A stretch of 64,000 bases of DNA from Pseudomonas sp. RIT-PI-S (lineage in GTDB: Bacteria; Pseudomonadota; Gammaproteobacteria; Pseudomonadales; Pseudomonadaceae), in assembly GCF_025642975.1 (NCBI RefSeq), contig NZ_JANZKJ010000014.1, forward strand, positions 62,001-126,000. The letters are read 5' to 3'. The number at the start of each line of letters is the position of its first letter. The stretch's first letter is position 1. Shown piece by piece: positions 43,647-52,420 of this stretch. The translations under genes were made by a program, and so were the position numbers. The notes beneath the pieces were generated by a model. It did no database searches, had not been told where the DNA came from, and saw nothing but the letters and a program-made list of their open reading frames with translations.

Positions 43647-45295
43647 GCCGGCTGCGCGCTCGTGGCCGGCACTTGCCAGCGAACGTGGCAAACGCTCACT
43701 GGCAGGCCGTGCGCCTGGCAGAACGCGATCCATCGCAGCTGGTTGTCTTGCAGGCGGTCCCCCGGCCCCTTGACCTCGATCATCTGATAGCCAGCGGTGG
43801 CGGGGAAGAACTGGATCAGGTCTGGCATGCCGGCACGGTTGGCTTTCACGTCCTGCAACAGGCGTTCGAAGCACAGCCGTAGGTGCTCCGCCGGAATGCA
43901 CGCCAAGGCCAGCCGCAGCAGCGGCTCGTCGACCGCCCCCCAGTGCACGAACGGGTTGGCGAGGCCGAACTTGCTGGCGAAACGGTCGAGGATAGTGGCC
44001 CGGTAGGCATCGCTGTGCAGTTGTGCCAGGCAAGCGGCCAGTTCGGCCTCGCGCCGTTGGGCGAAATCCGCTTGATGCAAATCCAGCGGGGCCGCCTGGA
44101 AAGGGTGGAAGAAGGCGCCCGGCACGGGGGCGAATAACGCCGGCCAGCAGAGCAAGCCGAACAAGGCGTTGAACAGGGTATTTTCCACGTACATCACCGG
44201 GGCCTGCTCGGCGTTCAAGGCTTCGCACACCGCCCGTTCCACGCTGCGCTGGGGCGGCAGGCAGAGGTCCAGGCGAACCACGGCCTGGCTGGCCCGCCGG
44301 ACCCGCACCTTGTCTCCCAGCGCGCGGCGCAGCCTCGGTAACAACCGCTCCAGGCCCTGCGCTTCGGCAGCGTTCTCCGGGGCCTGGCTGGCCTGCTCGG
44401 CCAAGGCCATCGCTTCGCCGAAGCGTTCGCTGCGCTCCAGCATGCGCAAACGGCGCAAGCGGGCGCCCGGCCAGCGGCAATCGGCATAGAGGTTGGCGGC
44501 CTGGGGCCAGTCTCCACTGCGCTCGCAGCGCTGCGCCAGGCGGAACAGTGTCTTCTGCCGGCGGCTAGCCAGCCATGGGTTGTCCGACACCAGGGCAGTG
44601 AGCGCCTGCAACAGCACGGCGGTATCCGCGCCCTCCTCCAAGGCCTGGGCGCACTCGGCCAGGCCGAGCGCTACGTCGAGATCCTGGCGGTGGCGGAACG
44701 CCCGGGAATGCGGCGCGAAGTCCACGCTTTCGAACCGCTGGATGCCCAATTCCACCACCACGAACTGCGACCAGTCCTGGCGCAGGTTGCCGAAAAACAG
44801 CAAGCGCAGCCGCTCGCACAAAGGGCGTACCGCCAGCTGCCACACCGCGTCCTCATGCCCAGGCCACCACTCGCTCAGCGGCGCGATGCGCCCATGCAGG
44901 GGCGCCAATGCCTCGAACCATTCGCCTTTACGGGCGGTCGCCGGCAGCGCGTGCTCGGCGAAGCCTTGGCGCAGTTCAGCCTTGCCGAACAACGTGAACA
45001 GGTCGGCCAGGCTCAGGGCGGCGTCGGCCACCAGCCAACCCCGGCTCAGCAGCGGCGCAGCAGCCTGGCTGGCATCGCCGATTTCCTCATAAGCGAGCTT
45101 GCCGCGGCGAAAGTGCGCGCCCTTGCGCATCACCAACCGCACCAGCAGGGCCCGCGCGCCTTGGGGCAGGTGCGCGAACCCCTCGATGAACTCCCGCTCG
45201 GCCGCATCGAGCACATCGTCGTAGCGCAGGCGCAGCCAAGCCAGCGCCTGTTCGAAGTTGCTCAGGTAATAAAAGGGGTTGTCGAGGGCGTTCAC
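43643..45295 (-). CDS. fan1: FAN1-type VRR-NUC structure-specific nuclease
   Basis: This 550-residue homologue of the Fanconi-associated nuclease FAN1 has its catalytic VRR-NUC domain at the C-terminus, with MPDLIQF (Asp492), IEVKG (Glu507, Lys509) and the following DNQLRW; the spacing of these residues equals that in the known P. aeruginosa enzyme. FAN1 cuts 5' flaps and unhooks interstrand crosslinks. The GTG at 45295 (VNALDNPFYYLSNFEQ) is preferred to a TTG 60 bp upstream because related proteins begin with this helix. Its ribosome-binding site is weak, so the start is uncertain. The helicase-nuclease gene follows with a 4-bp overlap. Confidence 0.9.
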   Translation of the reverse strand: MNALDNPFYYLSNFEQALAWLRLRYDDVLDAAEREFIEGFAHLPQGARALLVRLVMRKGAHFRRGKLAYEEIGDASQAAAPLLSRGWLVADAALSLADLFTLFGKAELRQGFAEHALPATARKGEWFEALAPLHGRIAPLSEWWPGHEDAVWQLAVRPLCERLRLLFFGNLRQDWSQFVVVELGIQRFESVDFAPHSRAFRHRQDLDVALGLAECAQALEEGADTAVLLQALTALVSDNPWLASRRQKTLFRLAQRCERSGDWPQAANLYADCRWPGARLRRLRMLERSERFGEAMALAEQASQAPENAAEAQGLERLLPRLRRALGDKVRVRRASQAVVRLDLCLPPQRSVERAVCEALNAEQAPVMYVENTLFNALFGLLCWPALFAPVPGAFFHPFQAAPLDLHQADFAQRREAELAACLAQLHSDAYRATILDRFASKFGLANPFVHWGAVDEPLLRLALACIPAEHLRLCFERLLQDVKANRAGMPDLIQFFPATAGYQMIEVKGPGDRLQDNQLRWIAFCQAHGLPVSVCHVRWQVPATSAQPA

Positions 45296-45444
45296 GCAGC
45301 AGAGGTCCAAGGTCGCCTGGCTGCTGGTTATACATACAGTTTTGGCAAGCTTCAACCGCGCACAGCCCAGCGGTCGGTAAAGGCGGTTTGAGCCCTACCC
45401 AGTGGGCCTGTTACCCTCGGCGTTTTGCCTTGCCGGATGCGCTT

Positions 45445-46107
45445 ATGCTCACTGCCCTGCTGTTCGACCTCGATGGAACCCTGACCGACACCGACAAGCT
45501 GCACCTGGTGGCCATCCAGCAGCTGCTGTGGGAAGAAGACAACCGCCCTTTTACCGAGGCCCAGTTTGAGGCGCTGTGTAGCGGCCGGGCCAACGCCGAG
45601 CTGTGCGCGCTGTTGTTTCCCGAGCGCAGCGTGGAGCACCACCGGGCCTTCGCCGACCGCAAGGAGGCACGTTTCCGGGCGCTGTCGCAAACGCTGGAAC
45701 CCATTGCCGGGCTTACCGACCTGCTCGCATATGCCCACACGCACGGCATCGGCCGTGTGGTGGTGACCAATGCACCGAGGGCCAATGCCGACCATATGCT
45801 CGCCGCCCTGGGCTTGGCCGACGCCTTCGCCAGCGTGGTGGTGGCCGAGGAGCTGGCACGGGCCAAGCCCGACCCACTGCCCTACCTGACCGGGCTGGAG
45901 CGCCTGGGGGCCGAGGCAGGTACCGCGCTTGCCTTCGAGGATTCGATTCCCGGGCTGACCGCGGCCAAGGCAGCCGGGCTATTCACCGTGGGCCTGGCGA
46001 CCAGTCAGAGCGCCGCGGCCCTGCTGGCCGCTGGTGCGGACCTGGTCATCGATGACTTCACCGACGCGCGGTTGTGGCAGGTGATCGAGGCGCGGCGGCA
46101 AGGGTAG
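45445..46107 (+). CDS. HAD-family phosphatase (subfamily IA)
   Basis: This 220-residue haloacid-dehalogenase-type hydrolase has motif I LLFDLDGTLTDTD at the N-terminus, motif II VVVTNAPR, the motif III lysine in ARAKPDPLPY and motif IV AFEDSIPGLTAAKAAG. The layout matches beta-phosphoglucomutase-like or phosphoglycolate-phosphatase-like enzymes. The substrate is unknown. The ATG at 45445 fits the family start; the frame upstream has no similarity. It is transcribed divergently from the FAN1 gene. Confidence 0.9.
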   Translation: MLTALLFDLDGTLTDTDKLHLVAIQQLLWEEDNRPFTEAQFEALCSGRANAELCALLFPERSVEHHRAFADRKEARFRALSQTLEPIAGLTDLLAYAHTHGIGRVVVTNAPRANADHMLAALGLADAFASVVVAEELARAKPDPLPYLTGLERLGAEAGTALAFEDSIPGLTAAKAAGLFTVGLATSQSAAALLAAGADLVIDDFTDARLWQVIEARRQG

Positions 46108-46164
46108 CCACACCTAATCCGGCCGTTCGCAGGCTTCGCCAGAAGCCTACACGCCAGGGCCATA

Positions 46165-46299
46165 GGGGGAATGCGGGCGCAAGCCCGCGAACCAGCGGCG
46201 CCAGGCCGTAGGGGGAATGCGGGCGCAAGCCCGCGAACCAGCGGCGCCAGGCCGTAGGGGGAATGCGGGCGCAAGCCCGCGAACCAGCGGCGCCAGGCC
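46165..46299. repeat. Three 46-bp tandem repeats
   Basis: Three units begin at 46165, 46211 and 46257, an exact 46-bp period. Each contains GGGGGAATGCGGGCGCAAGC, then CCGCGAACCAGCGGCGCCAG. GCGGGCGCAAGCCCGC is a hairpin of the REP type. The stretch 46108-46164 before it holds a further short hairpin (TTCGCAGGCTTCGCCAGAAG). The next block repeats the same REP core within longer units. Confidence 0.85.
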
Positions 46300-46905
46300 G
46301 TAGCAGCTGGGCTCGCCCGCGATCATACGCAGCTCCGCGTAACACCCGTCGCCGGCAAGCCGTGCTGCTGCGCGTTGGAGCGTGCGGGCAACCAAAGAAC
46401 CTCCCACAGAAATCCTGCCCGCCCCTGTGGGAGGCGGGCACAAGCCCGCGAACCAGCGGCGCCAAGGCCGTAGCAGCCGGGCTCGCCCGCGATCGGGCAG
46501 GTCCGCGTAACACCGTCGCCGGCAAGCCGTGCTGCTGCGCGTTGGAGCGTGCGGGCAACCAAAGAACCTTCCACAGAAGTCCTGCCTGCCCCTGTGGGAG
46601 GCGGGCGCAAGCCCGCGAACCAGCGGCGCCAGGGCCGTAGCAGCCGGCCTTGTCCGCGATCTTACGCAGCTCCGCATAACACCCGTCGCCGACAAACCGT
46701 GCTGCTACGGGTTAGCGCTTGCGGGCAACCAAAGAATCTCCCGCAGAAGTCCTGCCCGCCCCTGTGGGAGGCGGGCGCAAGCCCGCGAACCAGCGGCGCC
46801 AGGGCCGTAGCAGCTGGGCTTGCCCGCGATCATACGCAGCTCCGCGCAACACCCGTCGCCGGCAAGCCGTGCTGCTGCGCGTTGGAGCGTGCGGGCAATC
46901 ATGGA
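46300..46905. repeat. Four-copy ~168-bp tandem repeat with palindromic cores
   Basis: Units start at GTAGCAGC in 46300, 46470, 46637 and 46807 (spacing 170, 167 and 170 bp). Each has a 72-bp palindromic part beginning GTAGCAGC(C/T)GG and closing GTGCTGCT, followed by GCGGGCAA(C/T)CA and, except in the last, a Pseudomonas REP core GGCGGGC(G/A)CAAGCCCGCGAA. The third unit (46637-46708) has perfect GTAGCAGC/GCTGCTAC ends. It fills the gap between the phosphatase and eutC, both of which end toward it. Many short open frames here are repeat artefacts. Confidence 0.85.
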
Positions 46906-46943
46906 ACTTCCTCAAGAACGGGCCCAGCCCGCGAACGCCGGTG

Positions 46944-47765
46944 TCAACCGGGCGGCAGTAGAAAATTGCCCGGGCTGGCGCCGGTACCCGCCTCTACCAC
47001 CGGCACCTGGGCTTCATCCTTGAGGTTCACGCCTGAGAGCTGGCGCTTGCAGGCTTCGCGCATCAGATAGGCCAGCTTGTGCACAGCGGTGGCGTAGCTC
47101 AGGCCTTGCGGGCGTACGTTGGAAATGCAGTTGCGCGCCGCATCGGTCAGGCCCACCCGCGGCGCCCAGGTGAAATACAGCCCAAGGCTATCGGGCGAGC
47201 TCAGGCCAGGACGTTCACCGATCAGGTTGACCACCATGCGCGCGCCCAAGCGCTGCGCGACTTCATCGGCCACCGCCACCCGGCCCTGCTCCACGACGAC
47301 CACCGGCGCCAGGCGCCACCCTTCCTCCACGGCCAGCGCGGCGATACGGGCGAACATTGGCGCGGCATGGCGCTGCACCGCCAGCGAGGACAATCCATCG
47401 GCGATTACCACGGCCAGGTCAAACCCCTGCTCACCGGTGGCGGCGTAAGCGTCCAATCGGGCGGCGCCAGGGGCGTCCAGCTTACGGCCCAGGTCTGGGC
47501 GCTGCAGGTAGACCAGCCGATCGCTGGCGGCGCTGTGCACGTGCAGCACCTCGGCGCCTTCGGCAGCCAGCACCGTCGCCAGGGCGGGCACGTCGAGCGG
47601 CAGGTGCACAGCATCGCGCGCCTGGGCGTGGGCGAATTGAAAATCCAGCTGGGCCGCGGTCGGCAGGCTGGTGCCAGCGCGGCCCAAGGCGATGCGTGCC
47701 GGGGTCAGCCCGCGCAGCGCCTGCCAGGGGTCGGCTTGCGCGGGGTTACGGGGTTCATCGCTCAT
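46944..47765 (-). CDS. eutC: Ethanolamine ammonia-lyase small subunit
   Basis: This 273-residue small subunit of the adenosylcobalamin-dependent ethanolamine ammonia-lyase works with EutB to split ethanolamine into acetaldehyde and ammonia. Family stretches include [17 protein letters not shown] at the N-terminus, [24 protein letters not shown] and [10 protein letters not shown]. It follows eutB by 8 bp. There are no microcompartment genes, as is usual in Pseudomonas. The repeat block lies just after its stop codon. Confidence 0.95.
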   Translation of the reverse strand: MSDEPRNPAQADPWQALRGLTPARIALGRAGTSLPTAAQLDFQFAHAQARDAVHLPLDVPALATVLAAEGAEVLHVHSAASDRLVYLQRPDLGRKLDAPGAARLDAYAATGEQGFDLAVVIADGLSSLAVQRHAAPMFARIAALAVEEGWRLAPVVVVEQGRVAVADEVAQRLGARMVVNLIGERPGLSSPDSLGLYFTWAPRVGLTDAARNCISNVRPQGLSYATAVHKLAYLMREACKRQLSGVNLKDEAQVPVVEAGTGASPGNFLLPPG

Positions 47766-47773
47766 AGTCGTCC

Positions 47774-49168
47774 TTATCGCAACTGCCCAATGGCCCTGGC
47801 GAAAGTGGCCGGAACCTCGGCACCGAGCCGCAGGCTATGGCCTTGCTGTTGGAGGATCCCGGTGCGCGCCAGCCAGGCCTCGAACTCGGGAGCGGGCCGC
47901 AGGCCCAGAACCTGGCGCACGTAGAGCGCGTCGTGGAAGGACGTGGTCTGGTAGTTGAGCATCACGTCGTCGGAACCGGGAATGCCCATGATGAAGTTCA
48001 CCCCGGCGGCGCCCAACAGGGTCAGCAGGGTGTCCATGTCGTCCTGGTCCGCCTCGGCGTGGTTGGTGTAGCAGATGTCGCAGCCCATGGGCACGCCGAG
48101 CAGCTTGCCGCAGAAATGATCCTCCAGCCCGGCGCGGATGATCTGCTTGCCGTTGTAGAGGTATTCAGGGCCGATGAAACCGACCACCGTGTTGACCAGA
48201 AACGGCTTGAACCGCCGCGCCACCGCATAGGCCCGGGCTTCGCAGGTCTGCTGGTCGACCCCATGATGGGCGTTGGCGGAAAGCGCGCTGCCCTGGCCGG
48301 TCTCGAAGTACATCAGGTTCTGGCCAAGGGTGCCGCGCTTGAGGCTCAGCCCGGCTTCATAGCCCTCGCGAAGGATCTCAAGGCTGACCCCGAAGCTGGC
48401 ATTGGCCGCCTCGGTGCCGGCGATGGACTGGAACACCAGGTCTAGCGGCGCGCCGCGCTCGATGGCCGCAATCGACGACGTCACATGGGTGAGCACACAG
48501 GCCTGGGTGGGGATGTGATAGCGCTGGATGACCCCGTCGAGCATCTTCAGCAGTTCGATGATCGCCGGCAGGCTGTCGCTCGCCGGGTTGATCCCAAACA
48601 TCGCGTCGCCGTTACCGTAGAGCAGGCCGTCGAGCAGGCTGGCGGCGATACCGGCGGGGTCATCGGTAGGGTGGTTGGGCTGCAGTCGGGTCGACATCCG
48701 CCCGGGCAGCCCGAGCGTGCCGCGGAAGGCTGTGACCACACGGACCTTGCGCGCCACCAGGATCAGGTCCTGCACGCGCATCAGCTTGGACACCGCAGCG
48801 ACCATTTCCGGGGTAAGCCCCGGCGCCAAGGCGGCCAATGCGGCCCCGGTAGCGGCCTCGCCCAACAGCCAGTCACGGAAACCGCCCACCGTCAGATGGC
48901 GTACAGGGGCGAAGGCCGTGGCGTCATGGCTGTCGATGATCAGCCGGGTGACTTCGTCGGCCTCATAAGGGATGACCGCCTCGTCGAGAAAATGCGCCAA
49001 GGGCACGTCGGCCAGTGCCATTTGCGCCGCCGCACGCTCGGCGTCGCTGCTGGCGGCGACCTCAGCCAGGTAGTCACCGGAGCGCGCCGGGCTGGCCTTG
49101 GCCAGCAGGCGGCGCAGGCTCTCGAACGTCCAGGTGATGCCGCCAATGGTCTGGCTGAACGCCGCCAT
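47774..49168 (-). CDS. eutB: Ethanolamine ammonia-lyase large subunit
   Basis: This 464-residue catalytic (TIM-barrel) subunit has [56 protein letters not shown] and [20 protein letters not shown], all typical of EutB. It binds the cobalamin cofactor together with EutC. The stop is 8 bp before eutC, and its ATG starts 3 bp after the permease stop, so the three form one operon. Confidence 0.96.
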   Translation of the reverse strand: MAAFSQTIGGITWTFESLRRLLAKASPARSGDYLAEVAASSDAERAAAQMALADVPLAHFLDEAVIPYEADEVTRLIIDSHDATAFAPVRHLTVGGFRDWLLGEAATGAALAALAPGLTPEMVAAVSKLMRVQDLILVARKVRVVTAFRGTLGLPGRMSTRLQPNHPTDDPAGIAASLLDGLLYGNGDAMFGINPASDSLPAIIELLKMLDGVIQRYHIPTQACVLTHVTSSIAAIERGAPLDLVFQSIAGTEAANASFGVSLEILREGYEAGLSLKRGTLGQNLMYFETGQGSALSANAHHGVDQQTCEARAYAVARRFKPFLVNTVVGFIGPEYLYNGKQIIRAGLEDHFCGKLLGVPMGCDICYTNHAEADQDDMDTLLTLLGAAGVNFIMGIPGSDDVMLNYQTTSFHDALYVRQVLGLRPAPEFEAWLARTGILQQQGHSLRLGAEVPATFARAIGQLR

Positions 49169-49171
49169 AGG

Positions 49172-50533
49172 TCACCCCTCGCTAGTGGCAATGGCCAGGC
49201 CGGGGGTACGCCCGCGCACCAGCTTGCAGTAAATGGAACCCAGCACCATCAGGGCAAGAAACACCAGCCCCACTTGCAGGTTGAACCAGATCATCGCGAT
49301 CAGGCACACCACCGCCAGCACCAGCGCGATGCCCGGCACGATCGGGTAGCCAGGGGCCATGAAGCTACGCTCCAGCCCTGGCTCGCTGCGGCGCAGCTTG
49401 AACAGGCTGAGCATGCTGATGATGTACATCACGATGGCCCCGAACACCGACATGGTGATCATCGCCGCCGTGAGCGTCATGCCCTGAAGGTTGATCAGGC
49501 CGTCGCTGAAAATCGCCGCGATGCCCACCACGCCGCCGGCGATGATCGCCCGATGCGGCGTTTGGAACCGCGACAGCCGCGCCAGCGCCGGCGGCAGAAA
49601 GCCTGCACGGGCCAGGGCGAAGAACTGCCGGGAGTAACCCAGGATGATCCCGTGGAAGCTCGCCACCAGGCCGAACAGGCCAATCCATACCAGCATGTGC
49701 ATCCAGTTCGAGTTATCGCCCACTACGGCCTTCATGGCCTGCGGCAGCGGGTCGTTGATGTTGGACAGCGCGCGCCAGTCGCCCACGCCGCCCGCGAAGA
49801 TCATCACCCCCAGGGCGAGCACCACCAGGGTGAGGATGCCCGCGATGTAGGCCGTGGGAATGGTGCGCTTGGGGTCTTTGGCTTCTTCGGCCGCCATGGC
49901 TGCTCCTTCGATGGCGAGGAAGAACCAGATCGCGAACGGGATGGCAGCGAAGATCCCCGAGAGGGTGGCGCTGCTGAAGCTGTTTTCCCCTGCCCAACCG
50001 CCAGCCGCGAAGTTGGCGAAGCTGAAGCCTGGCGCGACCACGCCCATGAACACCAGCAGTTCCAGCACCGCCAGCACGGTGACCACCAACTCGAAGGTGG
50101 CGGCGATGCTCACCCCCAGGATGTTGAGGGTCATGAACACCACATAGGCGCCGACCGCGGCCCATTTCGGCTCCAGCCCGGGAAACTGCACGTTAAGGTA
50201 AGCACCGATCGCCATGGCGATGGCCGGCGGGGCGAACACGAACTCGATCAGCGTCGCCAGCCCGGCGATGGTACCGCCCGTAACACCAAAGGCCCGCAGG
50301 CTGTAGGCAAACGGGCCACCTGCGTTAGGAATAGCAGTAGTCAGCTCGGTAAAGCTGAAAATGAAGCAGGTGTACATCACGGCGACCAGCAACGTGGTCA
50401 CCAAGAAGCCCAAGGTGCCGGCCGTGCCCCAGCCATAGCTCCAGCCGAAGTATTCGCCCGAGATTACCAACCCAACGGCGATCCCCCACAAGTGCAAGGT
50501 GCCCAGGGTCGGTTTGAGTGTGTTCGCGCTCAT
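49172..50533 (-). CDS. eat: Ethanolamine permease (APC family)
   Basis: This 453-residue amino acid/polyamine/organocation-type transporter has about 12 helices. It has GLVISGEYFGWSYGW near the N-terminus, as in ethanolamine permeases, and GAMAAEEAKDPKRTIP-like text after helix 6 (AMAAEEAKDPKR). It is the first gene of the operon with eutB and eutC and imports ethanolamine. The 243-bp gap upstream holds a perfect inverted repeat, likely the binding site of the divergent AraC regulator. Confidence 0.93.
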   Translation of the reverse strand: MSANTLKPTLGTLHLWGIAVGLVISGEYFGWSYGWGTAGTLGFLVTTLLVAVMYTCFIFSFTELTTAIPNAGGPFAYSLRAFGVTGGTIAGLATLIEFVFAPPAIAMAIGAYLNVQFPGLEPKWAAVGAYVVFMTLNILGVSIAATFELVVTVLAVLELLVFMGVVAPGFSFANFAAGGWAGENSFSSATLSGIFAAIPFAIWFFLAIEGAAMAAEEAKDPKRTIPTAYIAGILTLVVLALGVMIFAGGVGDWRALSNINDPLPQAMKAVVGDNSNWMHMLVWIGLFGLVASFHGIILGYSRQFFALARAGFLPPALARLSRFQTPHRAIIAGGVVGIAAIFSDGLINLQGMTLTAAMITMSVFGAIVMYIISMLSLFKLRRSEPGLERSFMAPGYPIVPGIALVLAVVCLIAMIWFNLQVGLVFLALMVLGSIYCKLVRGRTPGLAIATSEG

Positions 50534-50600
50534 CAGTCACCTTCCAGTTCATGGCCGAGAATGGCTTTTCCCGAGCATAGCCAGCGCACACGCGCAAGAC

Positions 50601-50638
50601 TTGACCGCAGAACACTCAAGCCGAGCCCCTGCGGTCAA
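50601..50638. promoter_or_regulatory. Perfect 10-bp inverted repeat between permease and regulator
   Basis: TTGACCGCAG (50601-50610) and CTGCGGTCAA (50629-50638) are exact inverted copies separated by 18 bp. The site lies 68 bp upstream of the permease start and 139 bp upstream of the AraC-type gene, inside the divergent promoter region. It is a strong operator candidate for ethanolamine control. Arm-centre spacing is 28 bp, a little under three helical turns. Confidence 0.65.
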
Positions 50639-50776
50639 ATCGCCGGCCACGCTCCGGCAAGGCGCGGCCAAGGCCCAGGTTGCACCAGGCTGGCGCGGAA
50701 AACGCCCGGGCAGCCGTGGGAAATCGGGAACGGCTCTTGCTTGTTCAGCCTATCAGCCTTCGCAAGGTAACCGACC

Positions 50777-51826
50777 GTGACGCGCTCGCCTGCCCACCCT
50801 GCCCTGCAGTCCGCCGCGCCGCGCCAGCATCAGGGCGTGCTATCCGCCGCCGCCAGTGGCCTGGACGCCTTTATCACCGACCATGGCGGGGACCTGGACC
50901 GGGTATTCGGCCGCGCCGGCATCGACCCCGAGCAACTGGCCCACCCTACCTTGAGCCTGGCCCTGCCCAATTACTGCGAGGTGCTGGAAGAGGCCGCCCG
51001 GCAAACCGGTTGTGAGCATTTTGGCCTGCGCTATGGCGAACAGTTCAAACCGCAGGCACTGGGGCTGCTGGGCTATGTGGGGCTGTGCTCGCCGACCCTC
51101 GAGGCGGCGCTGGTCAATTTTGCCGAGGCGTTCCCGTTTCACCAGCACAGCACCCTCATCCAGTTGGTAGACGCCGGCGAGTGCTACCGCTTCGACTACC
51201 AGATCCGCCATGCGTCCATCCGCGAGCGCCGCCATGATGCCGAGCTCACCATGGGCATGGCGATGAACCTGGTGCGCCATGTGCTGGGCGATGGCTGGCA
51301 CCCCCGGGAGGTGCTGTTCGAGCACAGCCGGCCGGATGACGGCGAACAACACCGCCAGGTGTTCGGCGCCCAAGTGCGTTTCGACCAGCCGTGCAACGGA
51401 TTGCTGATCCCCAAAGCGGACATCGCCGACCACCGCATGCCGGGCAGCGATCCGGTGCTGCTGATGCTGGTCAAGGATGCCATCCGCCAACTGGGCGCCA
51501 GCGCGGGCGACGATGGGCTGTTCGCCCGGGTGGAGGCGGCTATCGTCGGGCAACTGCCGGCGGGCGAGCCGACCCTGGAAGCGGTGGCGCTGGCGGTCGA
51601 CCTTGGCCCCGCTACCCTGCAGCGCCGGCTACGCGAGCACGGTTGCTGCTTCAGCCAGCTGATCGAGCAGGTTCGCCAGCGCCTGGCGCAGCGCTACCTG
51701 CGCGAAGGTGTGACCTCGGTCACCCAGCTGGCCGGCTTGCTCGGCTATTCGGAAACCAGCGCCTTCTCCCGGGCGTTCCGCCGCTGGCATGGGGTAAGCC
51801 CACGGCAATGGCGGTCGCTGGGCTGA
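50777..51826 (+). CDS. AraC-family regulator, probably of the ethanolamine operon
   Basis: This 349-residue protein has an N-terminal domain (about 20-210) of the type found in OruR/ArgR-like pseudomonad regulators (LARQT-like segment EEAARQTGCEHFGLRYGE, then LGLLGYVGLCSPTLEAAL). The C-terminal AraC helix-turn-helix pair (about 260-345) has VALAVDLGPATLQRRLRE and LAGLLGYSETSAFSRAFRRW. Divergence from the ethanolamine permease suggests it activates that operon. Its stop codon directly abuts the GFA gene on the other strand. Confidence 0.9.
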   Translation: MTRSPAHPALQSAAPRQHQGVLSAAASGLDAFITDHGGDLDRVFGRAGIDPEQLAHPTLSLALPNYCEVLEEAARQTGCEHFGLRYGEQFKPQALGLLGYVGLCSPTLEAALVNFAEAFPFHQHSTLIQLVDAGECYRFDYQIRHASIRERRHDAELTMGMAMNLVRHVLGDGWHPREVLFEHSRPDDGEQHRQVFGAQVRFDQPCNGLLIPKADIADHRMPGSDPVLLMLVKDAIRQLGASAGDDGLFARVEAAIVGQLPAGEPTLEAVALAVDLGPATLQRRLREHGCCFSQLIEQVRQRLAQRYLREGVTSVTQLAGLLGYSETSAFSRAFRRWHGVSPRQWRSLG

Positions 51827-52312
51827 TCAACGCTCGAGCTTGAGCCGCTGGTGCCAGTCGGCGATGGACTCCTTCGGGTATTCGTCGAACTGCTGGTCGC
51901 CGGGCTTGGCCTCGACCTCGACCCAGCTCGCCTTGGAGTTCAGCAGCAGGTGCGTATGCTCCGGTGGCACCGGCAGCTCGGTGTCGATAGCGCTGGCGAA
52001 GGGGTGGATCAGCTCCGGCCACTCCGGGCTGTAGAGCCACAGCGCCGTGCCGCAGAACTTGCAGAAGTGCCGCTCGGCGCTACTGGCCTCAAAGCCGCCA
52101 TGGCCATCGGGCATGCGTGCATGGTAAATGCTGATCGCCTTCTCGCCCGTCACCTTCAGCGTCTTCGCCTCGCCGCCCAGGTTGATGGCAAAACCTCCGC
52201 CACCTTGGGTCTTGCGGCAGATGGAGCAGTAGCAGCGCTGATACGGATAGGGATGGGCACTGTTCAAGCTGAAGCGGACTTGGCCGCAGTGGCAGGAGCC
52301 TTCGAGGTGCAT
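51827..52312 (-). CDS. GFA (glutathione-dependent formaldehyde-activating)-type zinc protein
   Basis: This 161-residue protein has the zinc-binding cysteine sets of the GFA fold: SCHCGQVRF, RCYCSICRK and FCKFCGT. It is of the CENP-V/GFA superfamily and more likely a small metal-binding or S-adduct-handling protein than a true formaldehyde enzyme. The ATG at 52312 is chosen because MHLEGSCHCG is the usual start; an upstream in-frame ATG adds 24 unrelated residues. It ends against the AraC gene. Confidence 0.85.
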   Translation of the reverse strand: MHLEGSCHCGQVRFSLNSAHPYPYQRCYCSICRKTQGGGGFAINLGGEAKTLKVTGEKAISIYHARMPDGHGGFEASSAERHFCKFCGTALWLYSPEWPELIHPFASAIDTELPVPPEHTHLLLNSKASWVEVEAKPGDQQFDEYPKESIADWHQRLKLER

Positions 52313-52420
52313 GGGCGTTCTCCGTGGTATGTAAGCTGTCAAATCTCGGTAGGCGCTGGCAACAGCCTGCGAGCCTCGAGGCATCGCCGGATGGCCCCGC
52401 TCCTTGCCTCCGAGCGAACC

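Noticed and set aside
41286-44480. A longer (1036-codon) version of the helicase gene
   Set aside because: The extra N-terminal 278 codons are the out-of-frame shadow of the FAN1 gene. The 4-bp ATGA overlap marks the true start at 43646.
45296-45355. TTG start giving FAN1 20 extra residues
   Set aside because: The added residues do not look like the family N-terminus, whereas the GTG at 45295 starts the expected helix. The point stays uncertain.
46263-47070. Several 65-180-codon open frames in the block before eutC
   Set aside because: They follow the REP-type repeats in parallel copies on both strands and show only repeat-derived, Arg/Pro/Ala-rich sequence.
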